From NCBI RefSeq assembly GCF_902635505.1, contig NC_045432.1, forward strand, positions 3,019,762-3,083,761: a DNA stretch of 64,000 bases, read 5' to 3'. Positions 35,560 through 46,362 of this stretch are shown in pieces. This DNA comes from Sarcophilus harrisii (lineage: Eukaryota; Chordata; Mammalia; Dasyuromorphia; Dasyuridae). Each line of letters starts with the position of its first letter. Position 1 is the stretch's first letter. The position numbers were made by a program, and so were the translations under genes. Below the pieces are notes generated by a model. That model was not told the origin of the DNA, made no database searches, and saw only the letters and a program-made list of their open reading frames with translations.

Positions 35560-36660
35560 ATTTGTCAAACAGTAGATAATTATGGTTATTGACTATTATA
35601 TCTTATGTACCTAACCTATTCCACAGCTCCACCACTGTATTTCTCAGCCAGTACCAAATGGTTTTGATAACCACTGCTTTATAATTGGGTAGGCGACTAT
35701 CCTGTGCAATTTTTTTTTCATCAATTCCCCTGAAATATTTGACTTTTTCTTTTTCATTTGAATTTTTAAATTATTTTTTCTAGCTCTATAAAATATTTTT
35801 CCCAGTTTGCTTGTTATGGCACTGAATAAATGGATTAATTTAGATAGAATTGTCATTTTTGTTATACTAGTTCAGCCTACCAGTGAGCAACTGATATTTT
35901 TCCAGTTGTTTAGATCTCACTTGATTTGTACAAAAAGCATTGTATAATTATGTTCATATTGTTTCTCAGTTCATTTGGCAAGTAACCTTCCTAATATTTT
36001 ACATAGTCTACAGATATTTTAAATAGAATTTCTCTATTGCTTCCCGCTAGGCTTTGCTGGTAACAGAGAGAATTGCTATAATTTGTGTGGGTTTATTTTA
36101 TATTCTACAATTTGAAAAATTGTTTCAAGTAGTTTTGTATTTGAGTCTCTAGGATTCTACAAAGGTTGCATCATATCACCTGTGAAGAGTGATAGTTTTG
36201 TTTGCTCATTACCTATTCTAATTCTTTCCCTTTAGTTTCCTTCCCTTATTGATAAAAGTAACTGGTACAATTTCTGGTACAATATTGAATAATAGTGCTG
36301 ATAATGGTGCTGATAATGGCCATCTTTGTTTCACCCTTGATCTTATTGGGAATGGTTCTAGCATATCTCCATGATATGTAATGCTTGATAAAGGTATTAG
36401 ATAAATATTGCTTAGAATTTAATGGGAAAATTTTTTTTCATCATAGAGTTTTATAGCAGTAATGGGCATTGTATTTTGTCAAAAAGCTTTTTCTGCATCT
36501 ACTGAGATAATCATGATTTCTGTTACTTTTGTTATTAATATGGTCAATTACACCAATAGATTTTCTGATACTGAACCAACCATTGTATTGTCCACTGGGT
36601 AATAATGGATAAACCTGATGATGGATTGCTGTAATCTCTTTACTGATATGTATTTAATTT
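35560..36660 (-). mobile_element. Old L1 reverse-transcriptase region (minus)
   Basis: The text CTCAGCCAGTACCAAATGGT, CACTGAATAAATGGATTAAT and TTTGTTTCACCCTTGATCTT is the reverse complement of the ORF2 reverse-transcriptase and post-catalytic regions. Confidence 0.62.
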
Positions 36661-36664
36661 TTTT

Positions 36665-39600
36665 TGTATTAATATTCTTATTTATTTATTTTTATTTATA
36701 AAACATATGCATGGGTAATTTTTCAACACTGACCCTTGCAAAACCTTCTGTTCCAACTTGTCCCCTCCTTCATCCCACCCCATCCCATAAATAGCAGGTA
36801 GTTCAATACATGTTAAATATGTTAAACTATATGTTAAATCCAATATATGTATACATATTTATACAATTACTTTGCTGCACAAGAAATATCAGATTTAGAA
36901 AGAAAAAAAAACAAAGAAACAAGAAACCCAAGAAGGAAAACAAAAATGCAAGCTAACAATAACAAAAAGAATGGAAATGCTATGTTGTGGTCCACACTCA
37001 TTTCCCATAGTTCTCTTTCTGGGTGTAGCTAATTCTCTTCATTACTGAACAATTGGAACTGGTTTGAACCATCTCAGAGTTAATCATCATATAATCTTCT
37101 TGTTGGGGTGTATAATAATCTACTGGTTCTGCTCATTTCACTTAGCATCAATTCATGTAAGTCTCTCCAAGCCTCTCTGTATTCATCCTGCTGGTCATTT
37201 CTTACAGAACAATAATATTACATCACATTCATATAACAGAAGTTATTCAACCATTCTCCAATTGATGGGAATCCATTCAATTTTCAGTTTCTAGTCACTA
37301 CCAACAGGGCTGCCATAAACATTTTTGCACTTGTGGGTCCCTTTGCCTTCTTTAAGATTTCTTTGGGATATAATCCTAGTAGTAGCACTGCTGGATCAAA
37401 GGGTAAGCACTGTTTGATACCTTTTTGAGCATAGTTCTAAATTGCTCTCCAGAATGGTTGAATTCATTCACAATTCCACCAAAAATTGTATCAGTGCCCC
37501 AGTTTTCCAACATTCATCATTACCTTTTCCTGTCATCTTAGCCAAACTGAGAGGTGTGTAGTGGTATCACAGAGTTGTCTTAGTTTGCAATTAATGATTT
37601 GGAACACCTTTTTCAGATGACTAAAAATAGTTTCAATTTCTTCATTTGAAAATTGTCTTTTCATATCCTTTGACCATTTATCAACTGGAGAATGGCTTGA
37701 TTTCTTATAAATTTGAGTCAATTCTCTATAAATTTTGGAAATGGATCCTTTGTCAGAACATTTGAATGTAAATATGTTTTCCCAGTTTATTGCTTGCCTT
37801 CTAATCTTGTCTACATTAGTTTTGTTTGTACAATCATTTTAACCTTAATATAATAAAAAATTTTCTATTTTGTGACCAATAATGATCTCTAGTTCTTCTT
37901 TGGTCACAAATTCCTTCCTCCTCCACAGGTCTGAAAGGTAAACTATCCTATGTTCTTCTAATTTATTTATAATCTCATTCTTGTTGTTTAAGTCACGAAT
38001 CCTTTTCAACCTTGGTATATGGTGTTAGTTGTGGGTCAATGCCTAGTTTCTGTCATACTAGTTTCCAATTTTCCCAGAAGTTTTTTGTCAAATAGTGAAT
38101 TCTTAACACAAATGTTGGGGTCTTTGGGTTTGTTAAACACTCAATTACTATAGTTATTGACTATTTTGACCTGTGAACCTAACCTATTCCACTGATCAAC
38201 TAGTCTATTTCTTGGCCAATACCAAATGGTTTTGGTGACTGCTGCTTTATAATATAGTTTTAGATCAGGTACAGCTAGGCCACCTTCATTTGATTTTTTT
38301 ATTCATTAGTTCCCATGAAATTCTTGACCTTTTGTTCTTTCAGACGAATTTTGTTATTTTTTTCTAGGTCAGTAAAATAGTTTCTTGGGAGTTTGGTATA
38401 GCAATAAATAAATAAGTCAGTGTAAGTAGTATTGTCATCTTTATTATATTTGCTCGACCTATCCAAGAGCACTTGATATTTTTCCAATTGTTTAGATTTC
38501 ACTTTATTTGTGTGGAATGTGTTTTGTAGTTTTGCTCATACAGTTCCTGACTTTCCCTTGGCAGATAGATTCCCAAATATTTTATACTATCAACAGTTAT
38601 TTTAAATGGAATTTCTCTTTGTATGTGTTGCTGTTGAATTTTGTTTAGTGATGAATAAAATGGTGATGCTTTATTATGAGCCAGAACTTGAAACAAGGTG
38701 ATAACTCAAGGGAGATGTTAGAATCCTAGTGTTAACTCAATGGAATTGATACAATGCTTATTGGTTTACACCTTAGAGCGAATCCTTACAAAGTGATAAG
38801 ACTGTTGCCTAATTTAGCATGGTACTTAGCAAATTCTCTAACTCACTAATGTATTTAACTACTCATTGGAGTTCACAAGTATGGGAGCTTCACAAAGTGA
38901 ACTTTATAACTTTGTGAATTCACACCTCCCTTAATCTCTCCCTCAGAGGAGGAGTCAACCTTTAAGAGATCATATATAAGAAGCTGACAGAGGCTCAGTC
39001 AGTTAGTTTGGAACATTGCCAGGAGTCAGAGAGGAGCACTCTGAGAGCTACAGAAGCCCATAAGCCCTCTCTCAGAGGCAAGACAGATTCATTCCAACTT
39101 TCACCTAGGTGCTGGCTGGAGATATTTGGAAGAATCGAAGCTGAAGCTGGCAGAGGCAAAAGATTAGTGGCAAGAGCTCTTGGAACCAAGCAGAAAGATA
39201 GGCCTCTAAGAAAGCTAACCAGACCCAAGGAAAGAGATAAGAAATAAACTTTTGGATTTTATCAGCTGGCTGCATTTGAGGTGATTATTACTCTGAACCG
39301 AAACCAAGGCTGCCTCCAGAAAACCTCCCCAAGAAACCTGCTCCCAGAGAACCATTATATATTATATAAAAGAAGAAGACCACAATGTTTCGTGTGGATT
39401 TATTTTGTATCCTGCAACTTTTCTAGAGTTGTGGATTATTTCTAATAGTATTTTTGTCGATTCTCTAGGGTTCTCTAAGTATACCATCATATTATCTTCA
39501 AGGAGTGATAATTTGTTTTCCTCATTACCTACTCTAATTTCTTTAATCTCGTTTTCTTCTCTTATTGCCAAAGCTAACATTTCTAATACAATATTGAATA

Positions 39601-39958
39601 GTAATGGTCATAGTGGGCAAATTTGGTTCACCCCTGATCTTATTGTGAATGGTTCCATTTTTTCCCATTACAAATGATGGTTGCTGATAGTTTTAAATAG
39701 ATTCTACTGACTATTTTAAGGAAAAGTCCATTTATTCCTATAGTCTCTAGTGTTTTTAATAGGAATAGATGTTGGATTTTGTTAAGTGCTTTTTCTGCAT
39801 CTATTGAGATAATCATATTTTTAAAAATTTTGTTATTGCTATAGTCAATTATGGTAATAGTTTTACTAATATTGAACCAGCCCTGTATTCCTGGTATAAA
39901 TCATGGTGTATTATCCTGGGGATGCTTTTTTGTAATCTCTTTAGCATCCAGATTCTTA
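36665..39958 (-). mobile_element. L1 3' two-thirds (minus), interrupted by an LTR
   Basis: The 3' UTR with T-rich tail is at 36665-37050, then the ORF2 C-terminus and mid region to about 38660. After the LTR at about 38670-39385, the reverse-transcriptase text resumes (CGTGTGGATTTATTTTGTAT) and runs to 39958. A minus frame at 39362-39580 carries the [20 protein letters not shown] block just N-terminal to the active site. Confidence 0.72.
38670..39385 (+). mobile_element. Solo LTR, ERV2-like family 'A'
   Basis: It interrupts L1 ORF2. A TATA box (CATATATAAG near 38970) and a poly-A signal (AATAAACTTTT near 39244) lie in order on the + strand. It shares blocks with the LTRs at 52357-52804, 60144-60824 and 60885-61556: AGAACTTGAAACAAGGT, AGGTGCTGGCTGGAGAT and AACCAAGCAGAAAGATAGG. 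The ends are approximate and it is well decayed. Confidence 0.65.
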
Positions 39959-39959
39959 A

Positions 39960-40650
39960 AGGAGAACTGTGCTATAAGAAATAGAAAAAATATAGACTGG
40001 TGGGGGCTCTCCAGCTCTCTCTCTAAGAACTAAATAAATAAAACCACAAAATAAAGAAAAAATGTTAAGAAGGTAAATAGAATTTTAAAACAGAGTTACC
40101 TATGATTAACCTTTGGAGAAAATTTAATGGGGATATAAAAGAATATACCTTTTTTTTCAGGGGGACATCAAATCTACACAGAGATTGACCATATTAGGGC
40201 ATAAAAACTTCACAAACAAATGCAGAAAGGCAGTAATAATAAATGTATCTTTTTTAGATCATGATGTAAAAAAAATTACTTGCCATAATGGCCATGGAAA
40301 GACTAAAAACTGATCTAAAATTCAACAATCTAATAAAAAGAAAAAAGAAAATGCTATCTATCTCCAGAGAAAGAATTGATGGAGTCTGAATGCATAGTGA
40401 AGCATATATTTAAATTTTTTCCTTATTTTTCTTGTTTGGGTTTATTTTTTCTTCTGTGTTTCTTTTACAACACAATTAATGTGGATATATATTTTGCTTG
40501 GCTGTATGTAAAAATAACCTATATAAAACTGTCTGACATCACTGAAAAGGAAGAAGAGGGAAGGAAGAAAAGAGAAAATTTGGAACTCAGAATTTTTAAA
40601 TTAATGTTAAAAATTGTTATTGTATGTAATGAGGAAAAATACAATATCTG
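39960..40650 (+). mobile_element. Internally deleted L1 derivative, second copy
   Basis: Endonuclease-region text (GCATCCAGATTCTTAAAGGA to AGGGCATAAAAACTTCACAA) is followed at about 40345 directly by the old-type 3' UTR (GAAAATGCTATCTATCTCCA, then GGAGTCTGAATGCATAGTGA). The same join occurs in the minus copy near 7985. It is truncated at its 5' end inside the endonuclease region. Confidence 0.62.
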
Positions 40651-40654
40651 AAAA

Positions 40655-43600
40655 GAAAAAGTAGAGAGAAAAAGAAATTAAACACACCATCAAAGATCTC
40701 TGTGAGAAAAACCAAATCTCAAACATCTCAAACACTTCACAAGTAAATTCTATAAAAGATTAAAAGAACAGATCATTTTTATATTATGTAAATTATTTGA
40801 AAAAATAGCTAAGAAAGGAGTCCTGCCAAATCCCTTTTATGACAGGAAGATAGTGTTGATGCCTAAACCAGGAAGTGCTAAAACAGAAAAAAATGTAAAC
40901 CAATTTCCCTATTGAATATATTAACACAAAAATTATAAATAAAAATATTAGCAAAAAGATCACAGCAATTTACAATCAAGATAATACACTATGACCAAGC
41001 AGTATTTGTACCAGGAATACAAGGCTGCTTCAGTGTTAGAAAAACTATCAGCATAATTATCCCTGTAAATAACAAAAATAACAGAAATCATATGATTGTC
41101 TCAGTAGAAGCAGAAAAAGCTTTTGAGAAAACACAGCACCCATTCCTATTTAAAAACAAAACAACAACAACAAAAAACAAACACACACACACAAAAAAAA
41201 ACACTTGAGACCAAAGGAAGGTTTCCTTAACATGATAAGCAGTATTGACCTAAAACCTTTAGGAAACATTTTACATAATGAGGCTAAGCTAAAAGCATTT
41301 CTAAAAGATCAAAGGTGAAAAAAGATCCCCACGATTACCAGTATTATTCAATACTGTACTAGAATAGTTTTATCAATAAAAAAGAAAAAAATTGAAGGGA
41401 TTAAACAATGAGGAAATAAAAGTATTACTCTTTGAAGATGATATGATGATATCCTTAGAAAATTCTAGAGAACCAACTAAAATCTAGTTGAAACAATTAA
41501 CAATTTGAGCAAAGTTTTATCTCATAAACTTACTTAAGTCAGCAGCAGTTCTATATGTTACCAACAATAGATAAAAAAAGAAATTCCATTGTGGGGAGCC
41601 GGCACTAATCTACAGGTGATAAGGCCATAGGGATGATAAGGCCACATTCCTAAGATTGCCTTAACCTTGAATAGGCAGATATTTAGGCATCTCCTAATCA
41701 CATCCTGGAGCTTCCTACGTGACCAAAGACACCTGATCAGCTCATTCTTTGGCAGGAAACCAATCCTTTGTCTAGGACCCCCTCCCTGTACTGAGTTTGC
41801 ACAACCCTGCTTCCTTTTGCTATAAATACCTGTACTGTTGCACTCATTAAAATGAGGCTTGATCAGATTATTTTGTCTTGCCTCCCCTCTGCGCCTCCCC
41901 TGTCTCTTGCCCTTGTCTCTCTTCTTCCAGGGTCCACACACTCTGCCTCACAGGCCGAGGCATTCCATTTAATTGTAAAGTCTATTTCTATAGAAAATAT
42001 AAAAAGCATGACAAAACAAACCTAGGAACAACATGAACACAATTACAAAACATTTTCAACACAAATAAAATCAGACCTAATCAAATGGAAGAATATCAAG
42101 GGCTCATGGTTAGAGCAAGCCAATATAATATTACCTAAATTAATCTACTTATTCAGTGCCATACCAGCAAACTCCCAAGAAATTATTTTACAGAGCTAGA
42201 AAAAAATAACAAAGTTCATCTGGAAGAATTAAAGGTCAATAATTTCAAGAAAATTAATGAAAAATGCAAATGAAGATGATCTAGCTGTACCAGACCTAAA
42301 ACTATATTATAAAGCAGCAGTTATCAAAACCATTTGGTACTGGCTAAGAAAAAGAGTAGTTTATCAGTGGAATAGATTAGGATCACAGGACAAAATAATC
42401 CATTGACTATAGTAATCAAGGGTTTAACAAATCCAAAGACCCCAGCTTTTGGGATAAGAACTCACTATTTGACAAAAACTGCTTGGAAAATAGGAAACTA
42501 GTATAGCAGAAACTAGGCATTGACTCACACCTAACAACCTAAACCAAAATAAAGTTGAAATGGGTTCATGATTTAGACATAATGAGTGATATTATAAGCA
42601 AATCAAAAGAACACAGGATAATTTACCTCTCAGATCTGTGAAGAAGTAAGGAATTTGTGGCCAAAGAAGAACTGAAGTATATTGTTGAATTTTTAAAAAA
42701 TGGATAAATTTGATTACAATAACTTAAAATAGTTTTTGTACAAAAAATACCAATGCAGACAAGATTAGAAGAGAAGCAATAAAGTAAGAAAAAATGTTAT
42801 ATCCAAGGGTTGTGAAAAAGTCCTTATTTCTAAAATATATAGAGAATTGGTTCAGATAAATGAGAATAAAAGCCATTCTTCAATTGGTAAATGCTCAGTG
42901 GATATGAGCAGACAGATGAAGAAATTGAAACTATTTCTAATCATATTGCTCTAAATCACTATTGATCAGAGAAATGCAAATTAAGACAACTCTGAGATAC
43001 CACTACACACCTCTCAGACTGGCTAAGATGACAGGAAACCATTCATAATAATGAATGCTGGAGGGGATGTGGGAAAACTGGGACACTAATACATTATTGG
43101 TAGAGTTGTGAATGATCCAGTCATTCTGGAGAGTCATTTGGAACAATGCCCAAAGGGCTATCAAACTGTGCATACTTTTTGATCCAGCAGTGTTTCTACT
43201 GGGTTTATATCTCAAAGAGATCTCAAAGTAGGGAAAGGGATCTGTATGTGCAAAAATGTTTGTGGCAGCCCTTTTTATAATGGCTAGAAACTGGAAACTG
43301 AATGGATGCTCATCAGTTGAATAAATTATGGTATATGAATGTTATGGAATATTATTGTTCTGTAAGAAACATCCAGCAGGATGATTTCAGAGAGGCCTGG
43401 AGGGAGTGACATGAACTGATGCTAAGTGAAATGAGCAAAACCAGCAGATCATTATACATGGCTCTCTTCAACAAGGAGATGATTCAAACTATTGCCAATG
43501 ATCTTGTGATGAAGATAGCCATCTATACCCAGAGAAGGGACTATGGGAACTGAGTGTGGATCACAATAAAGCATTTTCATTCATTTTGTTGTTTTCTTGC

Positions 43601-43835
43601 ATTTTGTTTTCTTTCTCATTTTTCTTTTTTTTTTTTTGAGCTGATTTTCTTTGTGCAGCATGATAATTGTGAAAATATGTATAGAAGAATTACACATGTT
43701 TAACATATTGGATTACTTGCAATCTAGGGGAGAGGATGGGAAGAGAGGAGGAACACAGTTTTGCAAGGGTGAATGCTGAAAATTATCTGTGCATATGTTC
43801 TGAAAACAAAAAGCTTTAATAAATACCAAAAAAAA
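40655..43835 (+). mobile_element. L1 ORF2 and 3' UTR, interrupted by an ERV2 LTR
   Basis: From about 40655 to the 3' UTR end at 43835 the order of ORF2 is complete from before the catalytic block: a GAAGATGATATGATGA catalytic region near 41435, the LTR at 41590-41962, then the post-catalytic and cysteine-rich C-terminal blocks (43060-43200). ORF2 is a pseudogene. The tail ends with AATACCAAAAAAAACTTT. Confidence 0.72.
41590..41962 (+). mobile_element. Solo LTR, ERV2 class, 6-bp TSD
   Basis: A 373-bp TG...CA unit is flanked by TTCCAT at 41584-41589 and 41963-41968. A TATA box (CTATAAATACC near 41820) and an ATTAAA signal (near 41847) lie on the + strand. It sits inside L1 ORF2, whose text continues on both sides. 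A 6-bp duplication is usual for class II (beta-like) elements. Confidence 0.85.
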
Positions 43836-43849
43836 CTTTTAAAAATAAG

Positions 43850-44500
43850 AAGAAATAAGAAAGAAACTTAGAAGATAAATAGGGAAAGGAAACAAGAATT
43901 TGACAGGAGAGTTTGAAAAAAGAAACACAGAAATTATCTGAAGAAAACTATATAAAAAGTAGATTTAGAGAAATGGAAAAAGCACATAACTCCTTACAAA
44001 ATGGATTTGATGAAATGGAAAAAGAAAGCAACCCATTAAAAAACAGAATTTGTGAAATGGAAAAAAATAATGAACAAAACAACTCATTTAAAACTTCAAC
44101 TAGCCAAATGCAAAATCAGATAAAAAAAACTAACTGAAGAAAATAATTGATTAAAAAATAGAATTGAACAAATGGAATCGAATGACTCAATTAGACATAA
44201 AAAAATCAAACAAAACCAAAAGCATTAAAAATTGAAAGAAAATATAAAATACCTCATTGGCCAAAACAAAAATTGACCTGGAAAATAGATCTAGGAGAGA
44301 CAATCTAAGAGTTATTGGACTACATGAAAACCATGATAAAAAAAGAGCCTAGACAATATCTTTCATGAAATCATTGAAGAAAATTGCCCTGATATGCCAA
44401 TACCATAGGATAAAATAGACATTGAAATAATTCCCTGATTACCTCCTATAAGAGATCCCAAAATAATTATTTCAAGGAATATCGGAGTTATATTTCAGAA
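43850..44500 (+). mobile_element. L1 ORF1 fragment
   Basis: The frame at 43913-44137 has heptad-like repeats (MEKAHNSLQNGFDEMEK, MEKESNPLKNRICEMEK) typical of the ORF1 coiled coil, followed by the block GATCTAGGAGAGACAATCTA and the RNA-binding part to about 44500. It is broken and lacks ORF2. Confidence 0.72.
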
Positions 44501-44539
44501 TTATTACACATCAAGGAGAAAATAACCTGCCAGTCAATG

Positions 44540-44795
44540 GTATACACCCACCTCTTGGAGGATCTCCTTTCTCCTGGTTAATTGTGAATTCCACTAGGAA
44601 ACTTGTCTTTTTCATTGTTAATTGTTAAAAACCCCTTTCCTTGATGGTATTTCATATTTACCACTCCTGGTATCTATTGTAACTTAATTTTGTCAGTAAC
44701 CTCTTCTCTTAAATAAACCTGTCTTTTGTGAAGGAAATGAAGGTAAATTCTTCACATGACCCTAACCCTAACCCTAAATTCGCTGCCTACATCAA
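44540..44795 (+). mobile_element. Possible LTR fragment
   Basis: An AATAAACC signal (44712) is followed by a U5-like stretch ending CAACA at 44799-44803, then TTGGTGCTGAACCC, which weakly resembles a primer site. The left end is not found. Only suggestive. Confidence 0.3.
44760..44777 (+). repeat. Interstitial telomere-type repeat (CCCTAA)3
   Basis: Three perfect CCCTAA units lie in tandem; the flanks do not continue the pattern. Confidence 0.9.
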
Positions 44796-44854
44796 TGTCA
44801 ACATTGGTGCTGAACCCTAAACACATCATTTGCACAAAATTGCTCCCCTAATGC

Positions 44855-44965
44855 AAATCAAATGACTTGTCTAGGATCACACATTCAGTATGTTGTCACG
44901 ATGCCAGACATAAACTCAGTACTTCTTGGTTCTGAGGCCAGTTCAATATCTCCTTTGCCAATCAC
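44855..44965 (+). repeat. MIR-like relic
   Basis: AATGACTTGTCTAGGATCAC and the following CCAGACATAAACTCAGTACT fit the MIR core and 3' part. Confidence 0.5.
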
Positions 44966-45059
44966 TCCCTCACTCACTCATTCAATAAACAGTTTCTACC
45001 TTGTTCATAACATCATGCAACATTCTGGAATAGGCACAGAGTTGGGATAAAAACCAGCC

Positions 45060-45320
45060 CCTGCCTTCATTGAGTTTCCAGTTTAAGTCAATCAATAAGC
45101 ATCAATTAAGCATTTACTATGTTCAGAGGAGGAGAAGGGATACAACTAGAGGTAATTATAATAGAGAATATCATAAAAGTACAGCAGATGGAGATGAAAA
45201 AAACTAAATGAAACTTAAGGGGACAGTCCACATAATAGGAGGGCAATCACTGAATGTTTAGTGGAAGAGGTGATATTGGGGATGGATTCTAAAGGAGAGG
45301 TAAATGAGAGAAATGATTAT
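45060..45320 (+). repeat. Ancient interspersed repeat relic
   Basis: TCAATTAAGCATTTACTATG and AGTGGAAGAGGTGATATTGG resemble an old repeat also seen at 1485-1660 and 48480-49090. The family is not certain. Confidence 0.4.
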
Positions 45321-45324
45321 TTCT

Positions 45325-46265
45325 CTTCTGTATTGAACAGCTAATTATCGCATTAAGGGCAAGGTCATTTCCCCCTTTCTACTTTCTGATCCAGAAATCA
45401 ACCATTGTGAGAAAACTTTCACAAAGACCCTAAAGATCTAATCAAAGACAGCAAAGGAAATTTAAAGTTAAAGTTATGGGTAGATTCCTGCTCATTGTGT
45501 TTACTCAGACAAATCTGGGGAAATGTGGATTCTTCCTTTTGTCAGATGGGTGATATGGAAATAGAAAAGTCTCTTTGACCCAGATATGGGACCTTATTGT
45601 CACATACCTGAAGACCCTCACTGCAATACAGCCATCCTCTCATTGTAATATTCATTTTGTCATTAACTGTCAACTTATCAGAATTGATTGCCACCTATAA
45701 AGAATACTCATTCTTCCAAGGATATGCAATTTGTGAACCCAACTCCATGAGGTGCTTGGCATTTAAGAGTGCCACTGATCTGTTTTATTAATAGCATTTT
45801 GATATTATTAATAAAATGATTGACTCAGAAACTATGATCCTCTAACTTTTTTCAATGTGACTTTAGAAATTAATAGGAAAACAATGGAGAGCTATTTCAA
45901 ATAAAGGGAAGGGAAGGAGGTGGAAAGGAGCAGGGTGTGTTGGTGCCTCATGAGGCTAGGGAGGATAGGATTCAAGATATCCCTTGGCCTCCCACTACAA
46001 ACATGACCCAGATTAGTGCTGCCTTTAGTCAGGGACTGTGGGAACATTGAGGAATACCCAATCAGACTCTTTCAGGGAGGTTGGTGTAGGCGGGGTTCTG
46101 ACGTACTGACACAGCCCACGGATGGTTAGGTTTGGATAAATTGCCTGGAGACTGGCTAGTGAGTCAGATCCCAGGGCAGTCCTGGTTGAGAAGTCAAGAA
46201 GGCAGCAGCAAAGTGGGAGAAGCTGTGAGAGAGAAGAGCCTTGTCTTCTGCCACCCCCCAGCACC
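45325..46265. promoter_or_regulatory. Upstream region of the WAP-Kunitz gene
   Basis: This is repeat-poor sequence before the start codon. I see no clear TATA box at a fitting distance; GGATAAATTG at 46132 is at best weak. The 5' UTR probably includes the purine-rich stretch at 46190-46265. Promoter location is inferred only from gene position. Confidence 0.35.
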
Positions 46266-46362
46266 ATGGGCTTCCGAGGCTGCATCTTAATGCTGCTGCT
46301 GCTAATGATCACAAGTCATGACTACAATGCATCGATGGCTTTTCACATGTCTAAATCCAACT
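46266..46362 (+). CDS. Exon 1: start codon and signal peptide
   Basis: The ATG has a strong Kozak context (A at -3, G at +4). It encodes 32 residues, with a Leu/Ile/Met-rich core (ILMLLLLMI) followed by a polar stretch. Signal peptidase cleavage is plausible anywhere from residue 17 to 25; SMA at 23-25 fits the -3/-1 rule. The donor chosen is GTAGGT at 46363. A second GT four bases downstream (GTGATG) was rejected because it puts exon 2 out of its WAP frame. The 97 nt leave one base (T) that forms Trp33 with exon 2. Confidence 0.8.

Noticed and set aside
36665-40650. Twin-priming inversion of one L1 (minus 3' part, plus 5' part)
   Set aside because: The plus part at 39960-40650 has its own 3' UTR of an older subfamily, so it is a separate insertion.
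41558-41941. A 127-codon minus frame with an Arg/Lys-rich start
   Set aside because: It is the antisense of the solo LTR.
44804-44820. A primer-binding site after a possible LTR
   Set aside because: Only about 12 of 18 positions fit the site I compared it with, and the LTR's left end was not found.
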